Assembly (NCBI RefSeq): GCF_900455735.1
Contig: NZ_UAUI01000024.1
Span: 216,001-280,000 of the forward strand
Direction: 5' to 3'
Source of the DNA: Rhodococcus wratislaviensis
GTDB taxonomy: Bacteria > Actinomycetota > Actinomycetes > Mycobacteriales > Mycobacteriaceae
Length of the DNA stretch: 64,000 nt
Under the pieces are notes generated by a model. It made no database searches and had not been told where the DNA came from. It saw only the letters and a list, made by a program, of their open reading frames with translations. This document shows positions 41,880-50,000 of this stretch, in pieces (position 1 is the first letter of the stretch; every line of letters starts with the position of its first letter). Position numbers and translations under genes: made by a program.

Positions 41880-42779
41880 TCAGCGGGGCGTGGACGCGGG
41901 GATCTGCTCGGCGTTGTCGTGCCACGGGGGTGTGTGGATGCCCGCGCCGTCGTACATCGGGAGTCGGATCCCTTGGCCGTACCGGGCGATCTGGTCCCAG
42001 GGGCGGTTGAGGCCGAACGTGCCGTAGGTGCGGACCCGGGTCACCGCATCGAGGTCGAGGGTGTCGACGAGGACTTCTTCTCCCGACCCTGCCTGCTGGC
42101 GGATGATGCCCTCCGGGTCGACGACGACGCTGGCACCGACTCCGGCCGGGTCGGCGCCGTTGACGTTGACGACGTACACCTGGTTGGTCCAAGCGTTGGC
42201 CCGGGAGCAGACGAGTTCCATCTCACGGTCGCGGGTGGTGGTGAGGGTGGGTTGGATGATCACTTCCGCGCCGAGCCAGGCCAGTTGGCGTGCGGTCTCC
42301 GGGAACGAGCCGTCGTAGCAGATGGCGAGACCGATCCGACCGGTGCCGGGAATGTCGAAGACGACGAACTCGCTGCCGGGTGCGGTCTGTTCGTACGGCT
42401 GCCAGGGGAAGACCTTGCGGTAGCGGGCAACGACCTCGCCGAGGGGTGACACGGCGATGGCGGTGTTGTAGATCTTGTCGTCGTCGCCGCGCTCGTAGAG
42501 AGTTCCCGGCACCAGCCACAGGCCGGTTTCCTCGGCGAGTGCGCAGATCCGGTCGATGTGGGGGCCGGCGAGTGGCAGCGCCACCCGGTCCATCCAGTCG
42601 GCGCGGGCCTGCAGGAGGGGCGCCTCCGCGGCCAGCACGAGTTCGGGGACCACGACGAGTTCGACGTGCGGGAAGGTGTCGCGCACGGCGCGGACCTGGT
42701 CGGCGAACCGCTGCCAGGTGGCCTCCACATCGAACGGGATCGGGGCGGTCTGGATGGCGGCGATGGTCAGTGTGCGCAT
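41880..42779 (-). CDS. Carbon-nitrogen hydrolase (nitrilase superfamily)
   Basis: A 299-residue amidase with the complete triad E46 (VVPELVL), K122 (YRKVFPW) and C154 (AICYDGSFPE). The C-terminal region RPWDQIARYGQGI is typical of aliphatic amidase/formamidase-like members. It follows an APC permease gene by 4 nt; the permease probably imports the amide. A TetR regulator is divergent from the pair. Confidence 0.89.
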   Translation of the reverse strand: MRTLTIAAIQTAPIPFDVEATWQRFADQVRAVRDTFPHVELVVVPELVLAAEAPLLQARADWMDRVALPLAGPHIDRICALAEETGLWLVPGTLYERGDDDKIYNTAIAVSPLGEVVARYRKVFPWQPYEQTAPGSEFVVFDIPGTGRIGLAICYDGSFPETARQLAWLGAEVIIQPTLTTTRDREMELVCSRANAWTNQVYVVNVNGADPAGVGASVVVDPEGIIRQQAGSGEEVLVDTLDLDAVTRVRTYGTFGLNRPWDQIARYGQGIRLPMYDGAGIHTPPWHDNAEQIPASTPR

Positions 42780-42783
42780 GATT

Positions 42784-44289
42784 TCAGTCCTCTGTGACGG
42801 TCAGTTCGGTGACGGCGGTGCGGCCGTCTCGGAAGAAGCGGCGGAAGCGGGTGCGGACGAGCATCATCGCCACGGCGCCGACGGCGATCGACCCGACGCC
42901 GAGCAGGAACACCCCGCCGATCCCGTGGAACGAGGTTGCTCCGTAGTCCGGGTCGAGCATGTCGTGGGCGCTGCGGGCGAAGGCGGCGAGCATGATCGTC
43001 CCGCCCAGTGCGGGCAGGATGCCCCGGAGGAACAGGTCGCGAGGGGAGTCGTTCAGGCGGCGGCGGAAGTACCAGACGCAGGCGAGACCGGTGACGCCGT
43101 AGTAGAACGCGATGAGCAGGCCGATGGAGAGGATCGCGTCGCCGAGGAAGTTGCCGGAGACGAGGGTGAGGGCGGTGAGCAGGACCGCGGCGGTCGCCCC
43201 GAAGAACACGGTGCCGAATGCGGGGGTGCGGTAGGTGGGGTGAATTCGGGTGAAGGCGCGGGGCAGCGCGCCGTGGGCACCCATGGAGAGTGTGGCGCGT
43301 GAGCTCCCGATGACACAGGTGAGCAGGGCTGAGATCGCCGACACGCAGATGGCGAGTTCGACCACCTTCGACAGGCCCGCGCCGAGTACCGGCGGTCCGA
43401 GTGTGGCGAGTACGTCGCCCGCGTTGTCGGGATTGCCCAGACCCAGCCCGTCGGTGCCGATGCCGGCGAAGCTGATCGCGGCGAATCCGGTGAAGAGGTA
43501 CGTGCCCAGCAGGACGAGGGTGGAGATCACCGCGGCCTGACCCGGGATGCGGTCGCTGTCACGGGTTTCCTCGTTGACGGTGATCAGCGCGTCCCATCCC
43601 CAGTAGATGAACAGGCACAGCAGCACCGCCTCGGCGAAGGGGCCGAAACCGCCGAACGCGAAGGGGTTCAGCCAGGACAGGCTCGGTGCGGAGGCGCCGG
43701 TGCGGGCGAACGCGGCCGCTCCGAAGCCGAACAGGGCGACCAGTTGCAGCCCGAGCAGCACGTATTGCACGGAGGCGGCGAGTTGCAGCCCGCGGTAGGC
43801 GATGGTGGTGACCGCGGCGACGATCAGGACCGCGGTGACGATCACCGCGACGTTGTCGGACGCCAGCGAATCCAGGCCGAGCAGGGTCAGGAGGTACCCG
43901 GCTCCGACTCGGGCGAGTGCCGTCATCGCGATGAGGGTCGCGATCTGCACCACCCATCCGCCGGACAGCCACCCCGTGTGGGGACCGAATGCGCGGGTGG
44001 TCCAGACGAACGTGGTGCCGCAGTCCGGCATCTCCCGGTTCAGCTCGCGAAAAGCGAACGCGGTCAGGAGGATCGGCACGAATCCGAGAAGTAGGGCAGC
44101 GGGTGCGAGGTTGCCGACGACCATCGTCACGAAACCGAGGGTGACCGCGATGCTGTAGGCCGGCGCGACCGAGGACAGGCCGAGCGCGACCGCGGCGAGC
44201 AGACCCACGGAGCCGCCCCGCAGTCCCTTCCCGGTGGGTGCTGGTGGTGGGTCGAGACTCGTCTCGGCGTCGGTGGGATTGGTCGACAC
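42784..44289 (-). CDS. APC-superfamily amino acid permease
   Basis: A 501-residue, about 12-helix permease; LLAAVALGLSSVAPAYSIAV and the EETRDSDRIPGQA loop are typical. The start is GTG 44289 with AGGAG 7 nt upstream. It is the first gene of an operon with the nitrilase-type amidase. An AT-rich imperfect palindrome at 44314-44336 lies just upstream. Confidence 0.88.
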   Translation of the reverse strand: MSTNPTDAETSLDPPPAPTGKGLRGGSVGLLAAVALGLSSVAPAYSIAVTLGFVTMVVGNLAPAALLLGFVPILLTAFAFRELNREMPDCGTTFVWTTRAFGPHTGWLSGGWVVQIATLIAMTALARVGAGYLLTLLGLDSLASDNVAVIVTAVLIVAAVTTIAYRGLQLAASVQYVLLGLQLVALFGFGAAAFARTGASAPSLSWLNPFAFGGFGPFAEAVLLCLFIYWGWDALITVNEETRDSDRIPGQAAVISTLVLLGTYLFTGFAAISFAGIGTDGLGLGNPDNAGDVLATLGPPVLGAGLSKVVELAICVSAISALLTCVIGSSRATLSMGAHGALPRAFTRIHPTYRTPAFGTVFFGATAAVLLTALTLVSGNFLGDAILSIGLLIAFYYGVTGLACVWYFRRRLNDSPRDLFLRGILPALGGTIMLAAFARSAHDMLDPDYGATSFHGIGGVFLLGVGSIAVGAVAMMLVRTRFRRFFRDGRTAVTELTVTED

Positions 44290-44313
44290 GGTGGCTCCTG
44301 AGATCGGATTGGA

Positions 44314-44336
44314 TTCTTTAAATAGAAATTTAAGAA
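44314..44336. promoter_or_regulatory. AT-rich operator candidate, permease side
   Basis: TTCTTTAAAT-N3-AATTTAAGAA, 8 of 10 arm positions symmetric, in an otherwise GC-rich sequence. A related site at 44371-44393 lies before the TetR gene. Confidence 0.45.
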
Positions 44337-44370
44337 CAGTGTGATCTACCTGTCAATAGCTGGGCAGGTA

Positions 44371-44393
44371 TTGTCTAAATCTCCATATAAGAA
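44371..44393. promoter_or_regulatory. AT-rich operator candidate and -10, TetR side
   Basis: The site matches the one at 44314-44336 at 16 of 23 positions (shared CTAAAT and ATAAGAA ends). It contains TATAAG (44386-44391), a -10 lying 8 nt before the ATG at 44400, so the regulator would repress itself. Confidence 0.45.
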
Positions 44394-44399
44394 CTCGCG

Positions 44400-45014
44400 A
44401 TGAGCGGAGCGAAGGCAGTGGCGCGGAAGAAGGATCAGGGGGCCCGCCGGGCCGAACTCGGTGAGGCAGTCCAGCGGGCGGTGCTCGCGCGCGGACTCGA
44501 GGGGGTGCGTCTTCGTGACATCGCGGAGCAGGCCGGGGTCACGCCCGCAGCGGTGCTCTACTACGGCGACCTGGACGCGCTGATCTACGAGACGTATCAG
44601 CGGGCCATCGAGCGGTTCAGTCAGGAGCGCGAGCGCGTCGCCGAACAGTTCCCCGACGCGCGCGACCGCCTCCGGGCCTGCATCGATCACGGGGTCGCGA
44701 GCGGACCGGACGACGAACTGGTCCGGTTGCTGTTCGAGTGCTGGCCGCGATCGTTGCGCGACGCCAAGGCGGCGGCCCTGGACAGCTCCCTGACTGAGCG
44801 TCAAATTGCCGTCTACTACGGCATTCTGGTGATCGGTCAGTCTCAGGGGCACTTCACGCTCACCGACCCGCCGCGCCTGCTCGCCGCGAATTTCGTGGCC
44901 ATGGAGGACGGCTACCAGATGGAGGTGCTGGCCGGACGTCGCAGCCGCGCCGAGGTGATCGCGAGCCTCCACTCCTACGCGCGCGCGGCCACCGGCCATG
45001 ATCTGAGCGGGTAG
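44400..45014 (+). CDS. TetR-family regulator of the permease/amidase operon
   Basis: A 204-residue TetR protein. The helix-turn-helix covers LRDIAEQAGVTPAAVLYYGDLDALIYETY (about 36-64); the BetI-like C-terminal domain follows. No Shine-Dalgarno precedes the ATG at 44400 and TATAAG lies 8 nt upstream, consistent with a leaderless mRNA. It is divergent from the APC permease/nitrilase operon, which it probably represses. Confidence 0.87.
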   Translation: MSGAKAVARKKDQGARRAELGEAVQRAVLARGLEGVRLRDIAEQAGVTPAAVLYYGDLDALIYETYQRAIERFSQERERVAEQFPDARDRLRACIDHGVASGPDDELVRLLFECWPRSLRDAKAAALDSSLTERQIAVYYGILVIGQSQGHFTLTDPPRLLAANFVAMEDGYQMEVLAGRRSRAEVIASLHSYARAATGHDLSG

Positions 45015-45047
45015 GCGAAGTACCGGAAACTGGGAGTAACAGATAGG

Positions 45048-45425
45048 TTGGCTGCGCGTCGCCGGGCCCGGCCGCCGCGCACCGACAAGGAGCCTCCCAT
45101 CAAGATCCTGCAGAACGTCTCGAGCGAGATCCGCGAGTGGGAACACGCCGTCACGACGGTGATGCTCCGCATACGACAGATCGGGGTGCTGATCGACCGT
45201 CTGGGGCCCGCACTCGACGACCTGTCCGAGCTGCTCCACGCCGCCAAGCAGATCGCGGAGACCGCGGAGGGGCTCGCCGTCAGTGCGAAGGGGATCGACC
45301 AGAGCGCCGAGATCATTGCCCGTGACGCGGAGAAGATCGCCCAGGCGCTGCCCGCGGTCGAGCGGCTGGGGAGACTCGCAGACCGCCTACCCGGTGGAGG
45401 TAGACGGTCTGCTGCCGGGCGGTGA
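45048..45425 (+). CDS. Small helical protein of unknown function
   Basis: 125 residues if it starts at TTG 45048. The middle (about 24-110) is a long amphipathic helix region (ISSE-like EIREWEHAVTTVMLRI, then ALDDLSELLHAAKQIAETAE) with a basic N and C terminus. An excellent AAGGAG (45086-45091) lies inside, 6 nt before an ATC codon, so the true start is uncertain. No family recognised. Its 3' end includes a hairpin. Confidence 0.5.
   Translation: MAARRRARPPRTDKEPPIKILQNVSSEIREWEHAVTTVMLRIRQIGVLIDRLGPALDDLSELLHAAKQIAETAEGLAVSAKGIDQSAEIIARDAEKIAQALPAVERLGRLADRLPGGGRRSAAGR
45378..45412. terminator. Hairpin at the convergent gene ends
   Basis: GCAGACCGCCTACC (45378-45391), 7-nt loop, GGTAGACGGTCTGC (45399-45412), one mismatch. 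It lies inside the last codons of the plus-strand gene and 41 nt beyond the stop of the convergent minus-strand gene; a bidirectional terminator without T-runs is plausible. Confidence 0.4.
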
Positions 45426-45452
45426 CGAGCCGGTGCGGCCCGTCAGGCGGTG

Positions 45453-45842
45453 TTACTGAGCGAGATCATGGACGTCCGCGCCGGCCAGGCGCAGCTCGGC
45501 GGGTTGTGCATTCGGGTCGTCGGCGATCCCGGAAATCGGCATCATGGCGAGGGCCTGGTCGAATGCGTCGACGAGCCATTCGCCGGTCACCGTCACGAGC
45601 CGAGTGTCCTCGGCGGCGGGTTGCTTCTGGAAGAAGCTCACGACCCAGGGATTCTGCGCGTCCGGATCGGAACTGAGATCCCCCGGTGCGTTGGTGGCGA
45701 GCAGGTGAATGCCGCGCTCGAAATCGACCCGGACGGCGTATCCGGTGCCGGTGTTGACGACGGTGGCCGGACGGTGCGCGGCCAGGGCCAGCGTCATCAG
45801 GGCATCGGCGTAACGAGTGGTGTGCTCCACGGTGAGTGGCAT
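45453..45842 (-). CDS. Conserved-looking protein of unknown function (129 aa)
   Basis: From ATG 45842 with AAAGGTGA about 7 nt upstream. No signal peptide or membrane segment. The sequence alternates helical and strand-like stretches (TTRYADALMTLALAAHRPAT, VRVDFERGIHLLATN, LVTVTGEWLVDAFDQALAMM). No family recognised. It stands alone between convergent and distant neighbours. Confidence 0.62.
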   Translation of the reverse strand: MPLTVEHTTRYADALMTLALAAHRPATVVNTGTGYAVRVDFERGIHLLATNAPGDLSSDPDAQNPWVVSFFQKQPAAEDTRLVTVTGEWLVDAFDQALAMMPISGIADDPNAQPAELRLAGADVHDLAQ

Positions 45843-46220
45843 GAACGATCACCTTTCAACTTCTGTGAGCGTCGCTGCGGCAGAGCAGGCCCGGAGTTCA
45901 GTGGTCCGAAAATGCAGTTCCTCCGACAGGTCACGAGAAGATAGAAGTAAAGCTGTTCGTCGGGAGCTTGGGCTGCGAGAGCGTCGTTGGGAATGGTGCT
46001 CTCACTGTCGGCCACCTTCGAGGTGGGCGTCCTGGCACAGCGTGCACAGTTGGTACGCCCGATTAGAGCACGGACACGCCGGGCGGCCCGTGAACTCGGT
46101 AGCTGTGTACTCAACTACGACTAACCGTACGGTGCCGGGCCCGGATGCGCGACACGGGGTCGTCCGTCGGATAGCACTGTGGCCCATGACCTGCAGTCAT
46201 GGGCCATGTCGGACCGGGGG
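45843..46220. other. Intergenic region of 378 bp without a convincing gene
   Basis: It is less GC-rich and shows rare codons (TTA, GTA, ACA) in the only open frame, 46187-46002 on the minus strand, which has a CPC...CTLC motif but no ribosome site and begins inside a hairpin. The region should hold the promoter of the 129-residue gene; no clear -35/-10 was found. A hairpin is at 46180-46206. Confidence 0.5.
46180..46206 (-). terminator. Perfect 11-bp hairpin after the Old Yellow Enzyme gene
   Basis: TGGCCCATGAC (46180-46190), loop CTGCA, GTCATGGGCCA (46196-46206), perfect, 14 nt after the minus-strand stop at 46221. There is no U-run, as is common in actinobacterial terminators. Confidence 0.5.
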
Positions 46221-47294
46221 TCAGTGCTGCAACACCGGGTAGTCGGTGTAGCCCTTCGCGCCCTCCGAGTAGAAGGTCTCGGGGTCCGGGATGTTGAGCG
46301 GCAGGTCTTCCTGCCAGCGCCGCACGAGATCCGGGTTGGCGATCGCGGGACGCCCGACGACGACGGCATCGGCGTGGCCGTCGTCGAGGATTGCGAGCGC
46401 TTCGTCGCGGGTGGTGACCGCGCCGAAACCACTGTTGATCAGCACCGGGCCGCCGAAGCGCGCCCGCAGGTCCTGTGCGAGGGGCCCGGACGGGTCCTTG
46501 TGCAGAATGCTCAGGTAGGCGGGCTTCAGCGGAGCGATGGCGTCGACCAGCGCGCCGTAAGTGGCCCGAACGTCGTCGGCGTCCAGTTCCAGGGCGTCCT
46601 GGATGTTGTGTTCGGGCGAGATGCGGATACCCACCCGGCCGGCGCCGATGGCGTCTGCCACGGCCTCGAATACCTCGACGACGAACCGTGCCCGGTTCGC
46701 GGGGGAGCCGCCGTACGTGTCCTCACGCAGGTTCGAGGCCGGGGAGAGGAATTCGTGCAGCAGGTAGCCGTTGGCGGCGTGGATTTCGACGCCGTCCATC
46801 CCGGCGGCCACCGCGTTCCGCGACGCCTGGACGAACTCCTCGATGACGGCGGGGAGTTCCTCGGTACCCAGCGCGCGGGGCACCGGGTACGGCTCCTTCC
46901 CGTCGTACGTGCGGGTCTCACCCTCGATGGCGACGGCACTCGGGCCGACGACCTCGTGACCGCCGGTGGTTCCCTCATGGGTGACGCGGCCGGCATGCAT
47001 GACCTGCGCGACGATCCGTCCACCGGCCGCATGCACGGCGTCGGCGACGTTCTTCCAGCCCGCAACCTGTTCGGGTGTCACCAGCCCGGGCTGGCCGGGG
47101 AAGCCCTGGCCGGCGTGGCTGGGGTAGGTGCCTTCACCGACGATCAGACCGAGAGAGGCCCGCTGTCGGTAGTGCTCGACCACCAGCGGTCCGGGCACGC
47201 CGTCACGCCCGGAGCGGACGCGGGTCAGGGGCGCCATCACGACCCGGTTGGGCAGTTCGAGTTCGCCGAGTGTCAACGGGGAGAAGAGATTCAC
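46221..47294 (-). CDS. Old Yellow Enzyme family NADH:flavin oxidoreductase (alkene reductase)
   Basis: 357 residues from GTG 47294 (GGAAAG about 10 nt upstream). The TIM-barrel FMN enzyme has NRVVMAPLTRVRS near the N terminus, and the signature HAANGYLLHEFLSP followed by SNLREDTYGGS. The classical His-Asn substrate pair is represented by VEIHAANGY. It reduces activated alkenes or nitro-compounds with NAD(P)H. It stands alone and is followed by a hairpin terminator. Confidence 0.9.
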   Translation of the reverse strand: MNLFSPLTLGELELPNRVVMAPLTRVRSGRDGVPGPLVVEHYRQRASLGLIVGEGTYPSHAGQGFPGQPGLVTPEQVAGWKNVADAVHAAGGRIVAQVMHAGRVTHEGTTGGHEVVGPSAVAIEGETRTYDGKEPYPVPRALGTEELPAVIEEFVQASRNAVAAGMDGVEIHAANGYLLHEFLSPASNLREDTYGGSPANRARFVVEVFEAVADAIGAGRVGIRISPEHNIQDALELDADDVRATYGALVDAIAPLKPAYLSILHKDPSGPLAQDLRARFGGPVLINSGFGAVTTRDEALAILDDGHADAVVVGRPAIANPDLVRRWQEDLPLNIPDPETFYSEGAKGYTDYPVLQH

Positions 47295-47477
47295 AGATAT
47301 TAATCTTTCCGTAGGTCGTGTTCGGCAGCGCCGTTCTCGGTGCCGCCGCGCAGGATCGGGATCCACTGGGGGAACGGGCGTACGGGCCGCGCTATTCCGA
47401 CTCGAGACGGCCGTCACTGTGCGGGCACACCGGCCTTGGACCTGAAATGCCGAGTACCGAGGAGAGTTGGTCTGCTG

Positions 47478-48455
47478 TTACCCGAGGTCGCCGGCCAGCA
47501 CGCGGCTCTGCTTCAGGGTCTCGAGAATCAGTGAGCTCTCCAGCAGGTCGACGTGCTCGAGCCACTCGGCTTCGAGCATCAGCTCCCGCAGGGCTTCCTT
47601 CGACGGCAGCCGGAAGTCCGCGACGATCTGGTGAGCGCCCATGATGATCGCCGCGTATCGGAGGAACGGCTGAGCGGCGAGTGCCTCGGCGACCGCCGAC
47701 ACCTTCGACGGTTTCGCCCGGATCCACAGCAACGCGGCAACGGGGAGGCCGATCAACGCCGGGTCGAACACCGCGCGGAACGTGAGCAGCCCGGACTGCC
47801 GCATCTTGTCGATGCGCCGTTTGACGGTCTGTTCGGAGATCCCGACGAGCCGGGACAGTTCCTCGAAGCTCGCGCGGCCGTTCTCGACGACCAGCCCCAC
47901 GAGCGCCTTGTCTTCCCGGTCGAGAACCACCGGGTCGGTGAACTGTGGCCAGCGGGTCTTCGGGATTCGTCGTATTTCGGCGGTCTGCGTGACGGTAAGG
48001 ATTCCCGGTTCCCAGTCGTGAAGCGTACGTATGTATTCGAGCACCGGCGAGATGTCCATCTGCAGAAATCCCGACGGCGTCGCCATCTCCTGCAGGAAGA
48101 GGCGGGACTGCCGCCGGCGCGGAGCCCAGATGTCGGCGTAGCAGTGCTGCGGCCCCGACAGGACGTAGACCGTCACGCTCTCCGGTCGGTGCGCGAGCGC
48201 GACGGCCGCCGTCAATGTGCTGTCCGGGCGGCACCGGCCGTGAACGATGAACGGATCGGAATCCGCCGTGCGATGCGGGTCCGCCATTCCACGGATTTCC
48301 ACCATCCCCGACTCCAGCAGTCGCGAACCTCGGCGTGCCACCGTGCGCTCGGCTTCGCCGAGGGCGGCCGCGATCGTCGACCACGTCGCGCGGCCATCGA
48401 CGACCAGCGCGGCGATGATCTTGCGGTCCAGCGGATCGACTGTGTGTTCCGGCAT
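47478..48455 (-). CDS. Lrp/AsnC-family regulator, double-domain
   Basis: 325 residues with two Lrp modules: helix-turn-helix 1 at about 7-45 (DPLDRKIIAALVVDGRATWS) and helix-turn-helix 2 at about 178-215 (EDKALVGLVVENGRASFEEL), each followed by a ligand domain. Same architecture as the regulator at 17633-18628. It is divergent from the amidase/AtoE-type pair. TATCAT (minus strand, 48470-48465) lies 9 nt before the ATG, so it may be nearly leaderless. Confidence 0.87.
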   Translation of the reverse strand: MPEHTVDPLDRKIIAALVVDGRATWSTIAAALGEAERTVARRGSRLLESGMVEIRGMADPHRTADSDPFIVHGRCRPDSTLTAAVALAHRPESVTVYVLSGPQHCYADIWAPRRRQSRLFLQEMATPSGFLQMDISPVLEYIRTLHDWEPGILTVTQTAEIRRIPKTRWPQFTDPVVLDREDKALVGLVVENGRASFEELSRLVGISEQTVKRRIDKMRQSGLLTFRAVFDPALIGLPVAALLWIRAKPSKVSAVAEALAAQPFLRYAAIIMGAHQIVADFRLPSKEALRELMLEAEWLEHVDLLESSLILETLKQSRVLAGDLG

Positions 48456-48569
48456 GATCGGCCAATGATACGGCTGAATCCTCCATATTGCTTATTTTTG
48501 TTGATTGAATCCGACGCCAGAGTGACGCTTGGGGCCGAAAGCCACGTTCGCCCCCGATAGGAGCCCCCG

Positions 48570-50000
48570 ATGTCCGATCTGATCCAGAAACCCGCGCGTG
48601 AGGTCGTCCGGTTGCTGCGCGAAGGCGCCGAGACGCCGACCAGCATCCTCGAGGCACTCCGTAGGCACGTCGCCGAGGTAGACCCACAAGTCAACGCCCT
48701 GCCCATCCAGTTCTTCGATGCCGCTGCCGAACGCGCGGCGCGGTTGGAGGCTGAAGTTCCGGATCCGGCGGGGCGTGGTCTGCTCGCCGGACTACCGGTC
48801 GCGGTGAAGGACTACAACGACGTCGAAGGGCAGCGCACGACGCACGGCTCACCCCTCTTCGCCGACCACGTCGCCGCCCGATCCGACGCGATGGTGAGCG
48901 TCCTCGAGAACAACGGCGGCGTCCCGTACGCCAAGTCCAACGTGCCCGAGTTCGCGGGCGGTCACACGTACAACACACTGTTCGGTCCCAGCCGAAACCC
49001 GTGGAACCTCGACCGTTCGGTGGGCGGTTCCTCCGGCGGGTCCGCGGCCGCGCTCGCCTCGGGGAGCGCCTGGCTGGCGACCGGCAACGACCTGGGCGGC
49101 AGCCTCCGCACCCCGTCCGGGTACAACGCGACCGTCGGTCTGCGCCCGACTCCCGGGCGGATTCCGCGCCGCCGGCCGGCGATCCCATTCGATCCGCTGT
49201 GGGTGGAGGGGCCGATGGCGCGCAACGTCGGCGACGTCGCACTGATGCTGGATGCGATGGTCGGCCACGACCTGCACGACCCGTTGACGAGGCCGGAACG
49301 ACCGCAGTCGTTCCTGGAACGCCTGACGACGTTCGATCCGCCCACCCGCGTCGGCTTCAGTCCGGACCTCGGGTGTCTCCCGGTCGAGCCGGAGATGCGC
49401 CGCATCTGCGGTGACGCGATGAAACACTTCGACGCGCTCGGCGCCGACGTCGTGACGGACTGCCCGAACTTCACCGGCGCCTACGATGCCTTCCAGGCGT
49501 TGCGGAGCCATTTGGTGGCCGCTGTGCACGGCGGGCTCCTCGCGGAGCATCGCAGCGAGGTCAAGCCCGACATCGTGTGGAACATCGAGCGCGGTCTCAC
49601 TCAGTCCACGGAGACGCTGTTGTGGGCAGAACGCGTTCGAGGACAACTGTTCCACGAGTTTGCGGACTACTTCGAGACCCACGATCTGCTGGTGGTTCCG
49701 TCCGCACCGCTCGATCCCTTCCCCGCGGAGTGGACGTATCCCGAACGCATCGACGGGGTGGAATCGCGAACGTACATCGACTGGATCGCAATCACATTCT
49801 GCGTGAGCCTCACCGGGTGCCCGGTCCTCGCGCTCCCGTGCGGCTTCTCCGACGCCGGACTGCCGGTGGGACTGCAACTCGTCGGCGCGCCGGGGCAGGA
49901 GGCCCGGCTCCTCGCACACGCGCAGATGTTCGAGTCCTCGGTGGGAGTCGCGTCGAGGCTTCCCGTCGCACCACGGCGGTTCGAGGTGACGACATCATGA
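48570..50000 (+). CDS. Amidase signature family amidase
   Basis: A 476-residue amidase with the Ser-cisSer-Lys triad: K80 in VAVKDYND, cis-Ser154 in GGSSGGS and nucleophile S178 in DLGGSLR. It hydrolyses amides to acid and ammonia; specificity cannot be read. It overlaps the AtoE-type transporter gene by 4 nt and is opposite an Lrp regulator, so uptake, hydrolysis and amino-acid-type sensing form one unit. Confidence 0.92.
   Translation: MSDLIQKPAREVVRLLREGAETPTSILEALRRHVAEVDPQVNALPIQFFDAAAERAARLEAEVPDPAGRGLLAGLPVAVKDYNDVEGQRTTHGSPLFADHVAARSDAMVSVLENNGGVPYAKSNVPEFAGGHTYNTLFGPSRNPWNLDRSVGGSSGGSAAALASGSAWLATGNDLGGSLRTPSGYNATVGLRPTPGRIPRRRPAIPFDPLWVEGPMARNVGDVALMLDAMVGHDLHDPLTRPERPQSFLERLTTFDPPTRVGFSPDLGCLPVEPEMRRICGDAMKHFDALGADVVTDCPNFTGAYDAFQALRSHLVAAVHGGLLAEHRSEVKPDIVWNIERGLTQSTETLLWAERVRGQLFHEFADYFETHDLLVVPSAPLDPFPAEWTYPERIDGVESRTYIDWIAITFCVSLTGCPVLALPCGFSDAGLPVGLQLVGAPGQEARLLAHAQMFESSVGVASRLPVAPRRFEVTTS

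Noticed and set aside
46002..46187. 61-codon minus-strand frame with a CPC...CTLC motif
   Set aside because: Starts inside a hairpin, has no ribosome site, and uses rare codons (TTA, GTA); the cysteine pattern alone is not enough.
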